From Dipteronia dyeriana (Eukaryota > Streptophyta > Magnoliopsida > Sapindales > Sapindaceae): DNA of 64,000 nucleotides. Positions 12,173-21,974 of the stretch are shown here, piece by piece (positions within the stretch are counted from its first letter, which is position 1; each line of letters begins with the position of its first letter). Both the position numbers and the translations under genes were made by a program. The stretch is taken from contig CM065295.1 in the NCBI GenBank assembly GCA_032871835.1, positions 39,306,360-39,370,359 on the forward strand. Reading direction: 5' to 3'. The notes under the pieces are model-generated. The model was not told the origin of the DNA and searched no databases. It saw only the letters and a list, made by a program, of their open reading frames with translations.

Positions 12173-12648
12173 GAGCATCTCCAATGTTGTGTCAAATTTG
12201 TGTGTCAATGCTAAAATTTAGCATAAAGTGTAAAAGTCTTCCTCAAATGCAGTGCTAAATACCATGCTAAATTTGGCATATGCTCAACTTTGCGTCAAAT
12301 TTGACACATAGTATAGTATATACCAAATTTGGCACAACAATAAATGTTCCTTTTTTATTACAAAAATACCATTATATTTTTAAAAAATATGTAAAATGAT
12401 TTAAATTTAATGTACATTAATGATATTTAAATCAAAATCTATTTTATCAAACTATTCTTCAGCAATTTAATGACTACATTAATAGTAAATGTTAACTTTT
12501 ATAATCTTAATTAATAAAATAATAAAAATAGCATGTTAAATACAACTGTGTATTGGAGCACAATGTTAAATTGTTGTGTCAAATATAGTATTTTACACTT
12601 TTTTGTACCAAATTTGACATTGGCAATGACACATGCATTGGAATGGTC
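12173..12648. mobile_element. PIF/Harbinger-type MITE, TAA target duplication
   Basis: The left end GAGCATCTCCAATG is preceded by TAA. The right end, read inverted, is GACCATTCCAATGC and is followed by TAA. The subterminal parts also match in inverted orientation (GTGTCAAATTTG and TGTCAAATTTGG). A 3-bp TWA duplication with a GAGCATCTCCAATG-like TIR is typical of plant PIF/Harbinger MITEs. The interior has several TTTGACAC/CCAAATTTGGC words and no open frame. Confidence 0.8.
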
Positions 12649-12689
12649 TAAACTTGAAAGAGATAAAAATATATAATAAAAACTAATTT

Positions 12690-12815
12690 AATATATTTTG
12701 TGTTAGTGTTTGAGTTATTTTTATCCATACAAAAGTTAAACGGTGAAAAAAGAAAAGTTGGTACAGTAGGACCGTAAATCATTAAACCACTTTAAGAATG
12801 GCTATTTTGTAAAAA
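12690..12815 (-). repeat. Right arm of the distant inverted repeat pair (MULE-like TIR)
   Basis: This is the reverse-complement partner of 8440-8560 over roughly 120 bases, with scattered substitutions. No convincing target duplication could be read because both outer flanks are poly-A/T. No transposase frame lies between the arms, so the element would be non-autonomous. Confidence 0.6.
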
Positions 12816-12860
12816 AAAATCATTATAATATTATAATTTAGGGATATTATTAAAAAGAAC

Positions 12861-13010
12861 CATCTAGTTTGAGTTTTTGGTCAAAAACCACACTCTAGTT
12901 CCGTTTTTGGCTGAAAGCCACCATCCAGTTTAATTATTGGCCAACAACTAGTAAACCACCATACTTTTTGATTTATTAGCCAAAAACCACCTTACCGTTA
13001 GTTTTCGGTT
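12861..13010. repeat. Degenerate ~34-bp tandem repeat
   Basis: The unit, approximately AACCACCATCTAGTTTGAGTT followed by TTTGGTCAAA, occurs about four times with substitutions: ACCATCTAGTTT, ACACTCTAGTTC, ACCATCCAGTTT and ACCACCATACTTT. It is a local slippage product, or the end of a further mobile element. Confidence 0.5.
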
Positions 13011-13604
13011 AAAATATTCAAAATTTTCCTTTAGGTTAAAATGATAAAATAGTAAATGGCAATGAATGAACTAAATATAATATTAATTGAAAATTAAATT
13101 ATTTAATAAGAAAAAAATATAAAAAATTTAAGAAAATCATTATTTTTTCCACAATATATTTATTAAAAGATAAAAATTTCTCCCTTAATTTGACATTTGA
13201 TCAAAAATCAGGGGGTTATTTATAATTCTCCCTTAGATTTGTTACACAATTTTCTTCCCTTGTTGTGTGATTATTACAAAGTTAATAAATTTAAGTTTAA
13301 ATGTCACCAAGTATGGTGATGGATAAAAATGCCTTCATTTTTACTTTGAGACTTATTGCCATTTTTTTTTTAATCTTCTTCTTCATCAACCTCCATTGAT
13401 GGACCTCCATTAATGTAGGTTTCGAAAAGAAAAAAAAAATATAAGAGAGGAAGAAGGAGAAAGAACAAGAGAAGATTAAAAAGTAAAAAAAAAATAGTAT
13501 AAGAAAAAGGCGGGGCATTTTGGTCTCACCTCCTACTTTGGTGCCAATAAAACTTAAGTTAATAAGTTATTAACGTAGTGTAAGTTTTAAAAGTCAAGCT
13601 GGAT
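13011..13604. other. Intergenic, AT-rich
   Basis: No gene is supported. The minus-strand frame at 13297-13518 is a phenylalanine/lysine-rich low-complexity translation of A/T homopolymers. Nothing else was recognised. Confidence 0.6.
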
Positions 13605-13607
13605 TTA

Positions 13608-13644
13608 GGGAGTGTATTGGATTGAGATTTTAATAGACAATTTT
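13608..13644 (+). repeat. Left terminal inverted repeat
   Basis: Begins GGGAGTGTATTGG and runs to GACAATTTT. It is complementary to 21579-21616 with one base inserted or changed near the tip. Confidence 0.85.
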
Positions 13645-13863
13645 TAAAGTAAAAGTCTAGTGTTATTGGATTTGGACTTTTTAATAAGTTAGATAAGTCT
13701 AATGATATTTGATTTGGACTTTTTTTTTAAATGTCCATAATATCTTGTAGTATTGAATCCAGAATTTTAAGTGATAACAAATTGTTTGGTGGTATTGGAT
13801 TGAGATAAATATTTGTGGATTTCATGACAAAATGGATTGTCTCAGACTTTTAGTGATAACTAT

Positions 13864-15781
13864 TGTAAGTTCCTCAGTTTTTGATTGGTTCATTTCGTTC
13901 ACAACCACATTTGGAGATTATTTTGTAATGGTAGTTTAAGCCATCATTGCTCAAGACCTAGCTCAAGCTTCAAAAGGTAAATCACTTGCTTAACCTTGTT
14001 TGAAGAGTTTTAGTGCACACACACACTCTCATGCATGTTTTTGATCATCTTGCATGAATGCTTATTTGTCATAATTGTGTGACTTTTTGCCATAACTCTT
14101 GCTTGGGTGTTTGATGCATCTTGTTTTCCCTTAGAAGAGGACTTTCCCCTTGACCGCGACCAGGACCGCGACCTGTGCATTGCCTCCACCGCGGTATGCA
14201 CAGCGGTGTTCTCCAGGCGTTGCACGCTGCTGCTGCTGCGGCCTGTGCATATGGCACGCACAGCGATCTCCCAAGCGGAGTTTCCTAGTAATGTACCGCT
14301 AGCTCTACCGCGGTCTGGACATTGCCTGTACCGTGGTCCAGACAGCGAAGTTTCCCAGATGATGCACCGCTCACTCAACCGCGGTCTAGACACTTGCCCA
14401 GGTCACGGCATACACAGCGGACATGACGGGAATCAGTTGCCTCTTATTCAAATTGATGTCGTTTCGTGTAGGGATTCTTTATATATGTTCTCTTCTTCTT
14501 CCTTGCCTTCTTAGAGCTCAAATAACACATTTTTAGAGAGAGAGGACCTTTCTTAGAGAGAGAAATCTTCAAGCGTTGTGTTTGACTCTCCAAACCCCAA
14601 ACTCATCTTCATCTTGCATTCAAGCATCATTCCAAGCATGGGTTTTCATTGATTGGTAAGTATAACCACCATTGTTGTTCATTTATTGTTCTAGCTTACC
14701 AAGACATGTCATTTATTGCTTAGATTAGCATTTCTTCATATTAATTGCATATTTATTAAAGTTATGACATGTTTAGGGTTTGAATTGTGATAGCTAGCAT
14801 ATAGGTCATATTTGTCTCTAGTTAATTAGGTCATATTAATTGTATTTTGATGATTACATTAATGACCATGCCATGCTTAATGATAACATATGTTGAAGTA
14901 GCTTTGTTTGATAACTAGATTGTAATATTGCATATTCATATCTATTAAGTCTTTATGCATTGCATTTAGACATTATTGATTAGGTCATATTAATTGCATT
15001 TTGATGATTGCATTAATGACCATGTCATGCTTAATGAAAACATATGTTGAAATGGTTTTGTTTGATAACTAGGATATATTGTTGCATAACTATATCTAGT
15101 TAAGTCTTTATGAACATTCATTTAGACATTGATATCTAGGAATTGTACTTAGTGACATTCTTAAATTTCTAGATAAGCATTTAGTGTTGCCTAGCATTAC
15201 TTGCATGTTTGAATATTTTATCATATTCACTTAGGTTGTATTTGACTCTTCATTGAGGTTAAGTCTTGTGGCTTCGGTGTGAAGTTGCACAAGCAAGGGA
15301 AGTCTTGCAACCAAGGGTGGGTTGACAAGCAATTGGTCGGGTGCCACTGTAAAAGGCCCAAGGGGGTAGAGTAAGAGGCGTTCACGCCAAGAGTAGTGTA
15401 TCAGGGGATATCACTAGGGACTGAACCAAGAGTGGTGAGTGGTGAGTGGTGAGTGGTGAGTGGCGGTGTCCATGCCTGAAGTTGTCGAGAGTGAGAGTCC
15501 GAGAATCACTTGAGGGTGTAACCTTTTATTCATATAGTGGATTTCTGTGACCGAGTGTGGCGCACTTAAAAGCCCGTGGTTTTTCCCATTTAGAGGGTTT
15601 CCACGTATACATCTTGTGTTTTTTATATTTCCGCACTTTACACTTGATGTTGTATGTTTGTTTTATTGGATGAATTTTGAATATTGACTAATCAAGAAAA
15701 ATTGGTAATTGACTTGATTAAAACCTATTCACCCCCCCCCCCCCCTTAGGTATAGACACATACATTTTCAAGGATCTTTTA
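13864..15781 (+). repeat. 5' LTR of the gag-only element
   Basis: Starts TGTAAGTTCCTCAG and ends AAGGATCTTTTA; the final CA has become TA, compared with CTTTCA in the 3' LTR. A GC-rich array of ACCGCGGT words lies at about 14140-14410. A 7-bp repeat (GTGAGTG) is expanded to four or five units at about 15427-15465, whereas the 3' LTR has one. A C15 tract lies at about 15732-15746. The open frames at 14010-14514 on both strands fall in the GC-rich array and are not considered genes. Confidence 0.85.
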
Positions 15782-15783
15782 AT

Positions 15784-15795
15784 TGGTATCAGAGC
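15784..15795 (+). promoter_or_regulatory. Primer-binding site (initiator tRNA-Met type)
   Basis: TGGTATCAGAGC lies two bases after the LTR end, the standard distance and sequence for priming minus-strand DNA synthesis from tRNA-Met. Confidence 0.85.
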
Positions 15796-15890
15796 GGGTT
15801 CCTAGACATATTTAGGTGATCCAAGCTCTTGTTTGTGTGTCTTGCATTTTTTTATTGCATTACATTTGCATTCATATAACCCAAAACACC

Positions 15891-17515
15891 ATGAGTGATT
15901 TTGAGCGACTAGATCGTGCTTTGATTTCTGAACCACCAAGCTCACCAAGGATAACTACTCCTCTTGGAAATTGAGGATGGAAGTTTTTTTGTGTGACCTT
16001 GATGAGCATGTGTGGATATGTGTGGAAGAAGGGTATTCACCTCCCATAGAGACATAAGAGAATGCGGATTCTATGCCTAAGCCCAAGTCCAAGTGGACAG
16101 TTGACGAACTCGAGGCTGCCGAATGGAACTCAAAAGGACTCTGTGCCTTATATTGTGCAGTGGGTGAGAGTCATGCAAAACTCATCCAAACAAATCAAGA
16201 TATTTGAGAAGCTTAGGAGATTCTAAGAGTCATCCATGAAGGTACCATGAAAGAAGAACACAAAAAATTAGGTACCTCAAAGATCAAGCTTAAACGTTTT
16301 GATTGTGGTGACTATGGGCACATCTCCACGGATTGTGGAAACTCAAAGAGCAAGAGTCGAAGAGGCAAACCAAATGCCTACTTTTGTAGTCAAAGTGAAG
16401 AATGCTCTTCGGGTTCGGAAGGATGTGAAAGGAATCACATAGTCTTGCACGCTTTACATAATGACAACTCTAAAGCGACCACAAGACACCTATCACTCAA
16501 GTTCGACATTGAAGAAGCTAGCTTAGATGATGATTACCATGAGAGCACAAGTGGTAGAAGCTTCGATGAAGAAAGTTTAAGCTCCAAGAACTTGAGTTGT
16601 GAAGGGTTTGATAATGAAGACTTCATTGAAAGTCTTCAAAGGTCTTTGAAAAAGAAAAATAAAGAAATCAAGGAGTTGAAGATGGAAAATCTTCAACGAA
16701 GGACCAAGTTAGATGACTCCTTGAAGATGGACATAGTTGATATGTCCAAATATGAGAAGGAGATTGATGATTGCTATCAAAGGATGAAGGTAATGAAGGA
16801 TGAACTTGCCAACAAAGATAATTCCTTGAAGATCATCAAGGAGAATGAGATGAGGTTCCTTGGAGAATTGAAGAAAGCCAAAGTCATGCAACCTCAAGCT
16901 CAAGGCAAGAAAAGAGCTTTACCTCCACAACATCCTAGGAGGAAGATTGATCTTGGAGAGACATCCAAGAAAGGCCAAGTGAAGGGGCCAATAAAGAATG
17001 GAGCTAATCCTTAACAATTAAGATCTCCACCTCCAAGCTTTCATTAACCAAGGAAGCAAGCCAAGCAACCTCAACCAAGGAAGCAATCTTCTCCAACTCA
17101 ATAAGAAAGGAGAAGAGAATCAATACCACACCAAAAGAAAGCTCAAAGACATGGGAAAGCACATTTATCCTCACAAAGGAATGGTATGACACCTCATTTT
17201 ATTCCTTCATGTCATTTTTATGGTGTTGATGGTCATACTAGACCAAATTGCTTCAAGTACATTAACATGTGTAGAACTAAGAGCATAATTAAAAGAAAAA
17301 GAGGTAGAGTCAATATGCATGTGCCTAAGAAAGCTAATGTTAATGATCCTAGGAGTAATATGGTGATCTTGACCACTAGGAATGACAATGTGTCACCTAA
17401 GTGGATTAGAAAAGATGAACTCACATGCCATTGTACTAAGGGTTCACCCATAGGCTCAACTAGGTCAAATGAACTTGGTAAGTCTATAGGGACTCATATC
17501 CCCTCTTGACTAGTT
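15891..17515 (+). pseudogene. gag of the gag-only element, decayed
   Basis: An ATG at 15891 opens MSDFERLDRALIS. Read with frameshifts this continues into words such as YSSWKLRMEVFL and DEHVWICVEEGYS, typical of the N-terminal Gag domain of copia-like elements. The longest frame, 16247-17014, has a knuckle-like FDCGDYGHISTDC in which the first cysteine position is arginine, then an acidic/serine-rich part, then a lysine/glutamate-rich stretch (about residues 130-220) that looks like a coiled coil. A second knuckle at about 17205-17260 (CHFYGVDGHTRPNC) has its second cysteine replaced by tyrosine. The frame ends at 17509 after WIRKDELTCHC, where an autonomous element would enter protease. Stops at about 15973 and 16050 break the N-terminus. 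Confidence 0.7.
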
Positions 17516-18719
17516 TTTGATTGAACCCATATGGGGAGCTCAAGCAAAGAGAGCAAATTGGCATTGCATTGTGCTCATTGATAATATTTATGGTTTTTTA
17601 TTAATTGCTTGAGATGATTGGTTGTACATATTTTTTTAATAAGTGTGCAACTTTGCTTTACATGCAATCCATGTCTTATTTATGGCCAAACATGCATTTT
17701 TGGAATAGGAGAATTGATTGGGAAGTACATTTTTGAATGACCTGGAATTGATCTCCATGACATGTTGATTCTTTTTATGACATGCTTTAAATTAATATGC
17801 ATGATGAAATTGTTGAATGCTCTAAAATGAATGCAAAAATGTGTGTGAAAGCAATTATGAGACTTCAATCAATAAGGATCTTGTATCCATTTCAAGGACT
17901 TTACAATCCAAAAGTCTCTTACTCTTTACTTGTCAAACAAGGCTACTATTATACGAGCATTCCACCTGGAAAAATCGAAAAGGGCGCAATAGTCGCTCAT
18001 GTCTTGTTTTGCTTGTAAAGTTTGATATAGTTGTTCTTAAAATGAATTTATTTTACAATCTATATCTTGCTTACTCCATGACAAAGGGTGAAATTGGTTT
18101 GAATTCTCTTGGAAACCCTTACCTTTTTGCTTTGCCAGATACCATGTTTTAATCTAGAATACAACTTGTCTTGTATGCAAAGCATTCGTTCACACATTTT
18201 TTTAATAAAACTCCTTGTTTCTCTCCTCTTAATTAAGTTGCATAAATTTGGTTATATGATTATGCATATGTCTTGTGCCAAAAGCTCTCCTTGCTAATGC
18301 CTTATTAAGGGGATACTCCTTTGTTTATCTCATGACAAAAAGATGGAGTAGTGTGGATTTAGGGGGAGTTGAGAGTGGCATGATTTAAGGGGGAGTTGAG
18401 AGTTGCATATGAGGGGCGTTTGATTGACTCATTGAGGGGGAGTTAACCTATTAGGAGGAGAATTTGCATTTGCATTGTTGATGCATGTTGCTTGTTTCTA
18501 TTGTATGCAAATTGCTCTTGTTTTTATGTGTCTTTGATCACCTCACATACACTTGTCTTGGAAAGTGTAGTTATTTTGTTTTGTAGGGATGTTGATTCTA
18601 CAAGAGATGGATGACTTGAAGATCTAGTTTATTAGACATCTGTTTATAATGTAGAAAAACTTTATTGATCCCTATTTTTTTGTTTTGTTTATTGTGAGTG
18701 GTGGTTTTGTCACGAAATA
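17516..18719 (+). other. Non-coding 3' internal region with repeated purine tracts
   Basis: It replaces the pol region of a full-length element. Frames here (17797-18297) are short and resemble nothing known. At 18355-18460 there are four or five purine runs of the form AGGGGGAGTTGAG, resembling extra polypurine tracts. The same runs, inverted, occur in the minus-strand copy at 4970-5100, so the arrangement is a family property. Confidence 0.6.
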
Positions 18720-18734
18720 GCCAAAGGGGAAGAT
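18720..18734 (+). promoter_or_regulatory. Polypurine tract
   Basis: GCCAAAGGGGAAGAT immediately precedes the TG of the 3' LTR. This is the expected position and composition for plus-strand priming. Confidence 0.8.
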
Positions 18735-20641
18735 TGTAAGTTCCTCAGTTTTTGATTGGCTCATTTCGTTGATAACCACATTTGGTGATTATTGTGTAAA
18801 GGTAGTTTAGGCTATCATTGCTCAAGACCTAGCTTAAGCTTCAAAAGGTAAATCACTTGCTGAACCTTGTTTGAAGAGTTTTAGTGCACACACACACTCT
18901 CATGCATGTTTTTGATCATCTTGCATGAATGCTTATTTGTTATAATTGTGTGCCTTTTTGCCATAACTCTTGCTTGGGTGTTTGATGCATTTTGTTTACC
19001 CTTAAAAGAGGATTTTCCCCTTGACCGCGGTCGGGACCGCTCCCTGTGCATTGCCTCTACCGCGGTATGCACAACGGTGTTCTCCAGGCGTTGCACTCTG
19101 CTGCTACTGCGGCTTATGCACGTTGCATGCACAACGGTCTCCCAAGCGGAGTTTCCCAGTGATGCACCGCTGGCTCTACCGCGGTCTGGATATTGCTTGT
19201 ACCGCGGTCCAGACAGCGAAGATTCCTAGACGATGCACCACTCGCTCTACCGCGGTCTGGACACTTGCCTAGGCCGCGACATGTACAACGTTCATAACGG
19301 GAATCAGTTGTCTCTTGTTCAAAACGATGCCGTTTTGTGTAGGGCTTCTTTTTATATGTTCTCTTTTTCTTCCCTGCCTTCTTAGAGCTCAAAGAACACA
19401 TTTTTAGAGAGAGAAAGCTTCAAGCTTTGTGTTTGACTCTCCAAACCCTAAACTCATCATTATCTTGCATTCAAGTATCATTCCAAGCATGGGTTTTCAT
19501 TGATCGGTAAGTATAACCACCATTGTTGTTCATTTATTGTTCTAGCTTACCAAGACATGTCATTTATTGCTTAGATTAGCATTTCTTCATATTAATTGCA
19601 TATTTATTGAAGTTATGACATGTTTAGGGTTTGAATTGTGATAGCTAGCATATAGGTCATATTTGTCTCTAGTTAATTAGGTCATATTAATTGTATTTTG
19701 ATGATTACATTAATGACCATGCCATGCTTAATGACAACATATGTTGAAGTGGCTTTGTTTGATAACTAGATTGTAATATTGCATATTCATATCTAGTTAA
19801 GTCTTTATGCATTGCATTCAGACATTATTGATTAGGTCATATTAATTGCATTTTGATGACGCATTAATGATCATGCCATGCTTAATGACAACATATGTTG
19901 AAATGGTTTTGTTTGATAACTATGATATATTGTTGCATAACTATATCTAGTTAAGTCTTTATGAACATTCATTTAAACATTGATATCTAGGAATTGTACT
20001 TAGTGACATTCTTAAATTCCTAGATAAGCATTTAGTGTTGCCTAGCATTACTTGCATGTTTGAATATTTTATCATATTCACTTAGGTTGTATTTGACTCT
20101 TCATTGAGGTTAAGTCTTGTGGCTTTGGTGTGAAGTTGCACAAGCAAGGAAAGTCTTGCAACCAAGAGTGGGTTGACAAGCAATTGGTCAGGTGCCACTG
20201 TAAAAGGCCCAAGGGGTAAAGTATGAGGCGTTCATGCCAAGAGTAGTGTATCATGGGATATCACTAGGGACTGAACCAAGAGTGGTGAGTGGCAGTATCC
20301 ATAGCCTTCGGTTGTCGAGAGTGAGAGTCCGAGAATCACTTGAGGGTGTAATCTTTTATTCATGTAGTTGATTTCTGTGACCGAGTGTGGCACACTTAAC
20401 AGCCCGTGGTTTTTCCCATTTGGAGGGTTTCCACGTATACATATTGTGTTGTTTATATTTCCGCACTTTACACTTGATGTTGTATGTTTGTTTTATTATG
20501 TGAATTTTGAATATTGACTAATCAAGAAAAATTGGTAATTGACTTGATTAAAACCTATTCACCCCCCCCCCCCCCCCCCCCCCTTCTCCCCTCCCCTCCT
20601 CTCCTCTAGGTATAGACACACACTTTTTTAGGGAACTTTCA
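18735..20641 (+). repeat. 3' LTR of the gag-only element
   Basis: Starts TGTAAGTTCCTCAG and ends GGGAACTTTCA. It shares the GC-rich CCGCGG word array with the 5' LTR (about 19020-19290). A homopolymer of about 20 cytosines at 20562-20583 is followed by a CT-rich stretch (CTCCCCTCCCCTCCTCTCC), longer than in the 5' LTR. Confidence 0.85.
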
Positions 20642-20744
20642 GTTATAAATACCAATACCCCAAAATTGTCTTGTCCTCTCCCATCAGACTTTCAGACTTT
20701 TCTCTCAAAATCATCTTCATCTTCATCTTCCTCAACTTTTCACA

Positions 20745-21405
20745 ATGGCTGCAACTCTATCACTGTCTCCTTTAGTGTTGGCAACTCCAACGTCCACTAA
20801 TCTAACCAACCGCATGAACCCATAACCAAAACCATGTTCAAAGACTCTCGTCCAATTGCAACTCTCAAAAATTGCAAAACCTTAGACGAAGTCAAGCAAC
20901 TACACTGTCGAGTATTAAAGCAAGGTCAAAATTGTACTTTTGAAAGTTTGAAATATGCTCAGAAAGCCTTTGATGTTTTAAAAAATGATAGTAAGACCAG
21001 TGGTACTTCGTTCATGTACAATTTCTTGATTATAGGTTACTCTAATGTTGAACTTAGTAAGGAAGCTATTTTTTCTTTATCTTGAATTGGTGGGTTTTGG
21101 TTTGTTGTGTGATAAGTTTATGTTCCCATTTGTGTTAAGTGCATATGCCAAGAGTTTGGCTTGTAGTGAATGAGCTTAGGTTCATAGAGCAAACGTGAAG
21201 ATGGGTTTTGAAAGAGATGTGTTTATAACAAATTCTTTGATTCATTTTTATGATGAATATGCAGAGACAGATTACGAAAGAAAGGTGTTTGATCAAATGT
21301 TTGAGAGAAATGTCGTGTCTTAGACTAGTTTGTTTTGTGGTTGTGCTAGGAGAGATAAACCAAATAGGGTTGTTGATTTGTTTTTTCATACAGTAACCAA
21401 ATACA
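20745..21405 (+). pseudogene. Captured 5' fragment of a YS1-like PPR gene
   Basis: A 5'UTR-like CT-rich leader is followed by ATG at 20745 and MAATLSLSPLVLATP, a start like that of Arabidopsis YS1 (At3g22690), a chloroplast RNA-editing PPR protein. Then come LKNCKTLDEVKQLH, YAQKAFDVL, FMYNFLIIGYSNV, KFMFPFVLSAYAKS, KMGFERDVFITNSLIHFY, KVFDQMFERNVVS and CARRDKPNRVVDLFF, in the order expected for the first few PPR motifs. There is a stop at 20823, a frameshift before 20834, a small internal deletion, and stops near 21084 and 21320. The homology stops at about 21405, roughly residue 200 of a protein that normally exceeds 800. It lies inside a TIR-bounded element and is inferred to be a captured, non-functional copy. 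Confidence 0.8.
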
Positions 21406-21578
21406 TTTATCTGACACAATATTTCTATGAACATATCCTTATAGTCCTTAAATAAAGTCTAGATAATTATAATAGTCTATAAATAAAGTGTAAATGCTCT
21501 TTTAAAGTCCTAAAAGTCTAGTACAGATAATCATAATTGTCTTTAAAATCATACAAATCCATAAAATCTAAACACCCC
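21406..21578. other. Right subterminal region of the TIR element
   Basis: AT-rich sequence with repeated AAAGTCTAG and ATAATTATAATAGTCTATAAATAAAG-like words (ATAAAGTCTAGATAATTATA and ATAAAGTGTAAATG). No gene. Confidence 0.55.
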
Positions 21579-21616
21579 AAAATTGTCTATTAAAATCTCA
21601 ATCCAATACACACCCC
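21579..21616 (-). repeat. Right terminal inverted repeat
   Basis: On the minus strand it begins GGGGTGTGTATTGG and runs to GACAATTTT, and it is followed outside by TTA. It is nearly identical to the left repeat. Confidence 0.85.
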
Positions 21617-21754
21617 TTAGTTCTATTTATCTATATTTTCTCTATTTGTACTTAACAAAAAAGGGTGGCTCTATTGCCACCCATAAAATTCCCTCCACCC
21701 ATGACCCATTTACTTTTTACACTCATCTTTTAAATTTAAAAATGTGGTTTTTAC

Positions 21755-21974
21755 AATTTGGTCTCAGTCTAATCGGAAAACGTCACTTTTTTTAGCAATT
21801 TTGTCATTATATAATTGAAAATCAATCAAAATAGTCCTACCATTAGTCAAAACCATCACTTTGACTAATGGTAGGACTAATTTGATTGATTTTCAATTAT
21901 ATAATGATCAAATTGATGAAATTTTAATTAAGGAGTAAAAAAGTGATGTTTCCCGATTAGATTGAGACCAAATT
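21755..21974. mobile_element. Foldback MITE, near-perfect palindrome
   Basis: The left arm AATTTGGTCTCAGTCTAATC matches the inverted right end GATTAGATTGAGACCAAATT. The arms continue to a centre where CCTACCATTAGTCAAA faces TTTGACTAATGGTAGG around a 7-base loop (ACCATCA). The whole 220 bases can fold into one hairpin. No coding capacity. The target duplication is unclear, so the superfamily is unassigned. Confidence 0.75.

Larger units (their letters stand above)
13864..20641 (+). mobile_element. Gag-only LTR retrotransposon (TR-GAG-like), two LTRs
   Basis: It has two long LTRs (13864-15781 and 18735-20641), a primer-binding site just inside the first, a polypurine tract just before the second, and an internal region of only about 2.95 kb. 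The internal region carries gag-like frames and no recognisable protease, integrase or reverse transcriptase. The PBS is complementary to the 3' end of initiator methionine tRNA, the usual primer of plant copia-type elements. It must have moved using proteins supplied in trans. The LTRs differ at roughly ten positions in their first 130 bases by eye, so the insertion is not recent. The 5-mers outside (ACTAT and GTTAT) only partly agree as a target duplication. Confidence 0.8.
13608..21616. mobile_element. TIR element with TTA duplication carrying a PPR gene fragment
   Basis: The left end (13608) reads GGGAGTGTATTGGATTGAG. The right end, inverted (21616 downward), reads GGGGTGTGTATTGGATTGAG. 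The match continues through ATTTTAATAGACAATTTT, about 37 bases in all with one indel. Directly outside both ends is TTA (13605-13607 and 21617-21619), the 3-bp duplication expected for PIF/Harbinger elements. Inside lies the 5' part of a pentatricopeptide-repeat gene (20745-21405), plus a later 6.8-kb LTR element (13864-20641). Without the nested element it would be about 1.2 kb with no transposase. This arrangement is that of a Pack-type (gene-capturing) TIR element. Confidence 0.75.

Noticed and set aside
13859..13863. 5-bp target duplication for the gag-only element (ACTAT against GTTAT)
   Set aside because: Only three of five bases agree, so it is not counted as evidence for the insertion.
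14010..14514. Open frames over 120 codons on both strands in the 5' LTR
   Set aside because: They coincide exactly with the GC-rich CCGCGG word array, occur on both strands, and the homologous 3' LTR positions encode different, shifted frames. This is composition, not coding.
15784..15795. Possible tRNA gene near the TGGTATCAGAGC words
   Set aside because: These are primer-binding sites beside LTRs. No cloverleaf, A box or B box was found around them.
20562..20600. Poly-C/CT tract as a regulatory polypyrimidine element
   Set aside because: It varies between sister LTRs and looks like homopolymer slippage or an assembly uncertainty.
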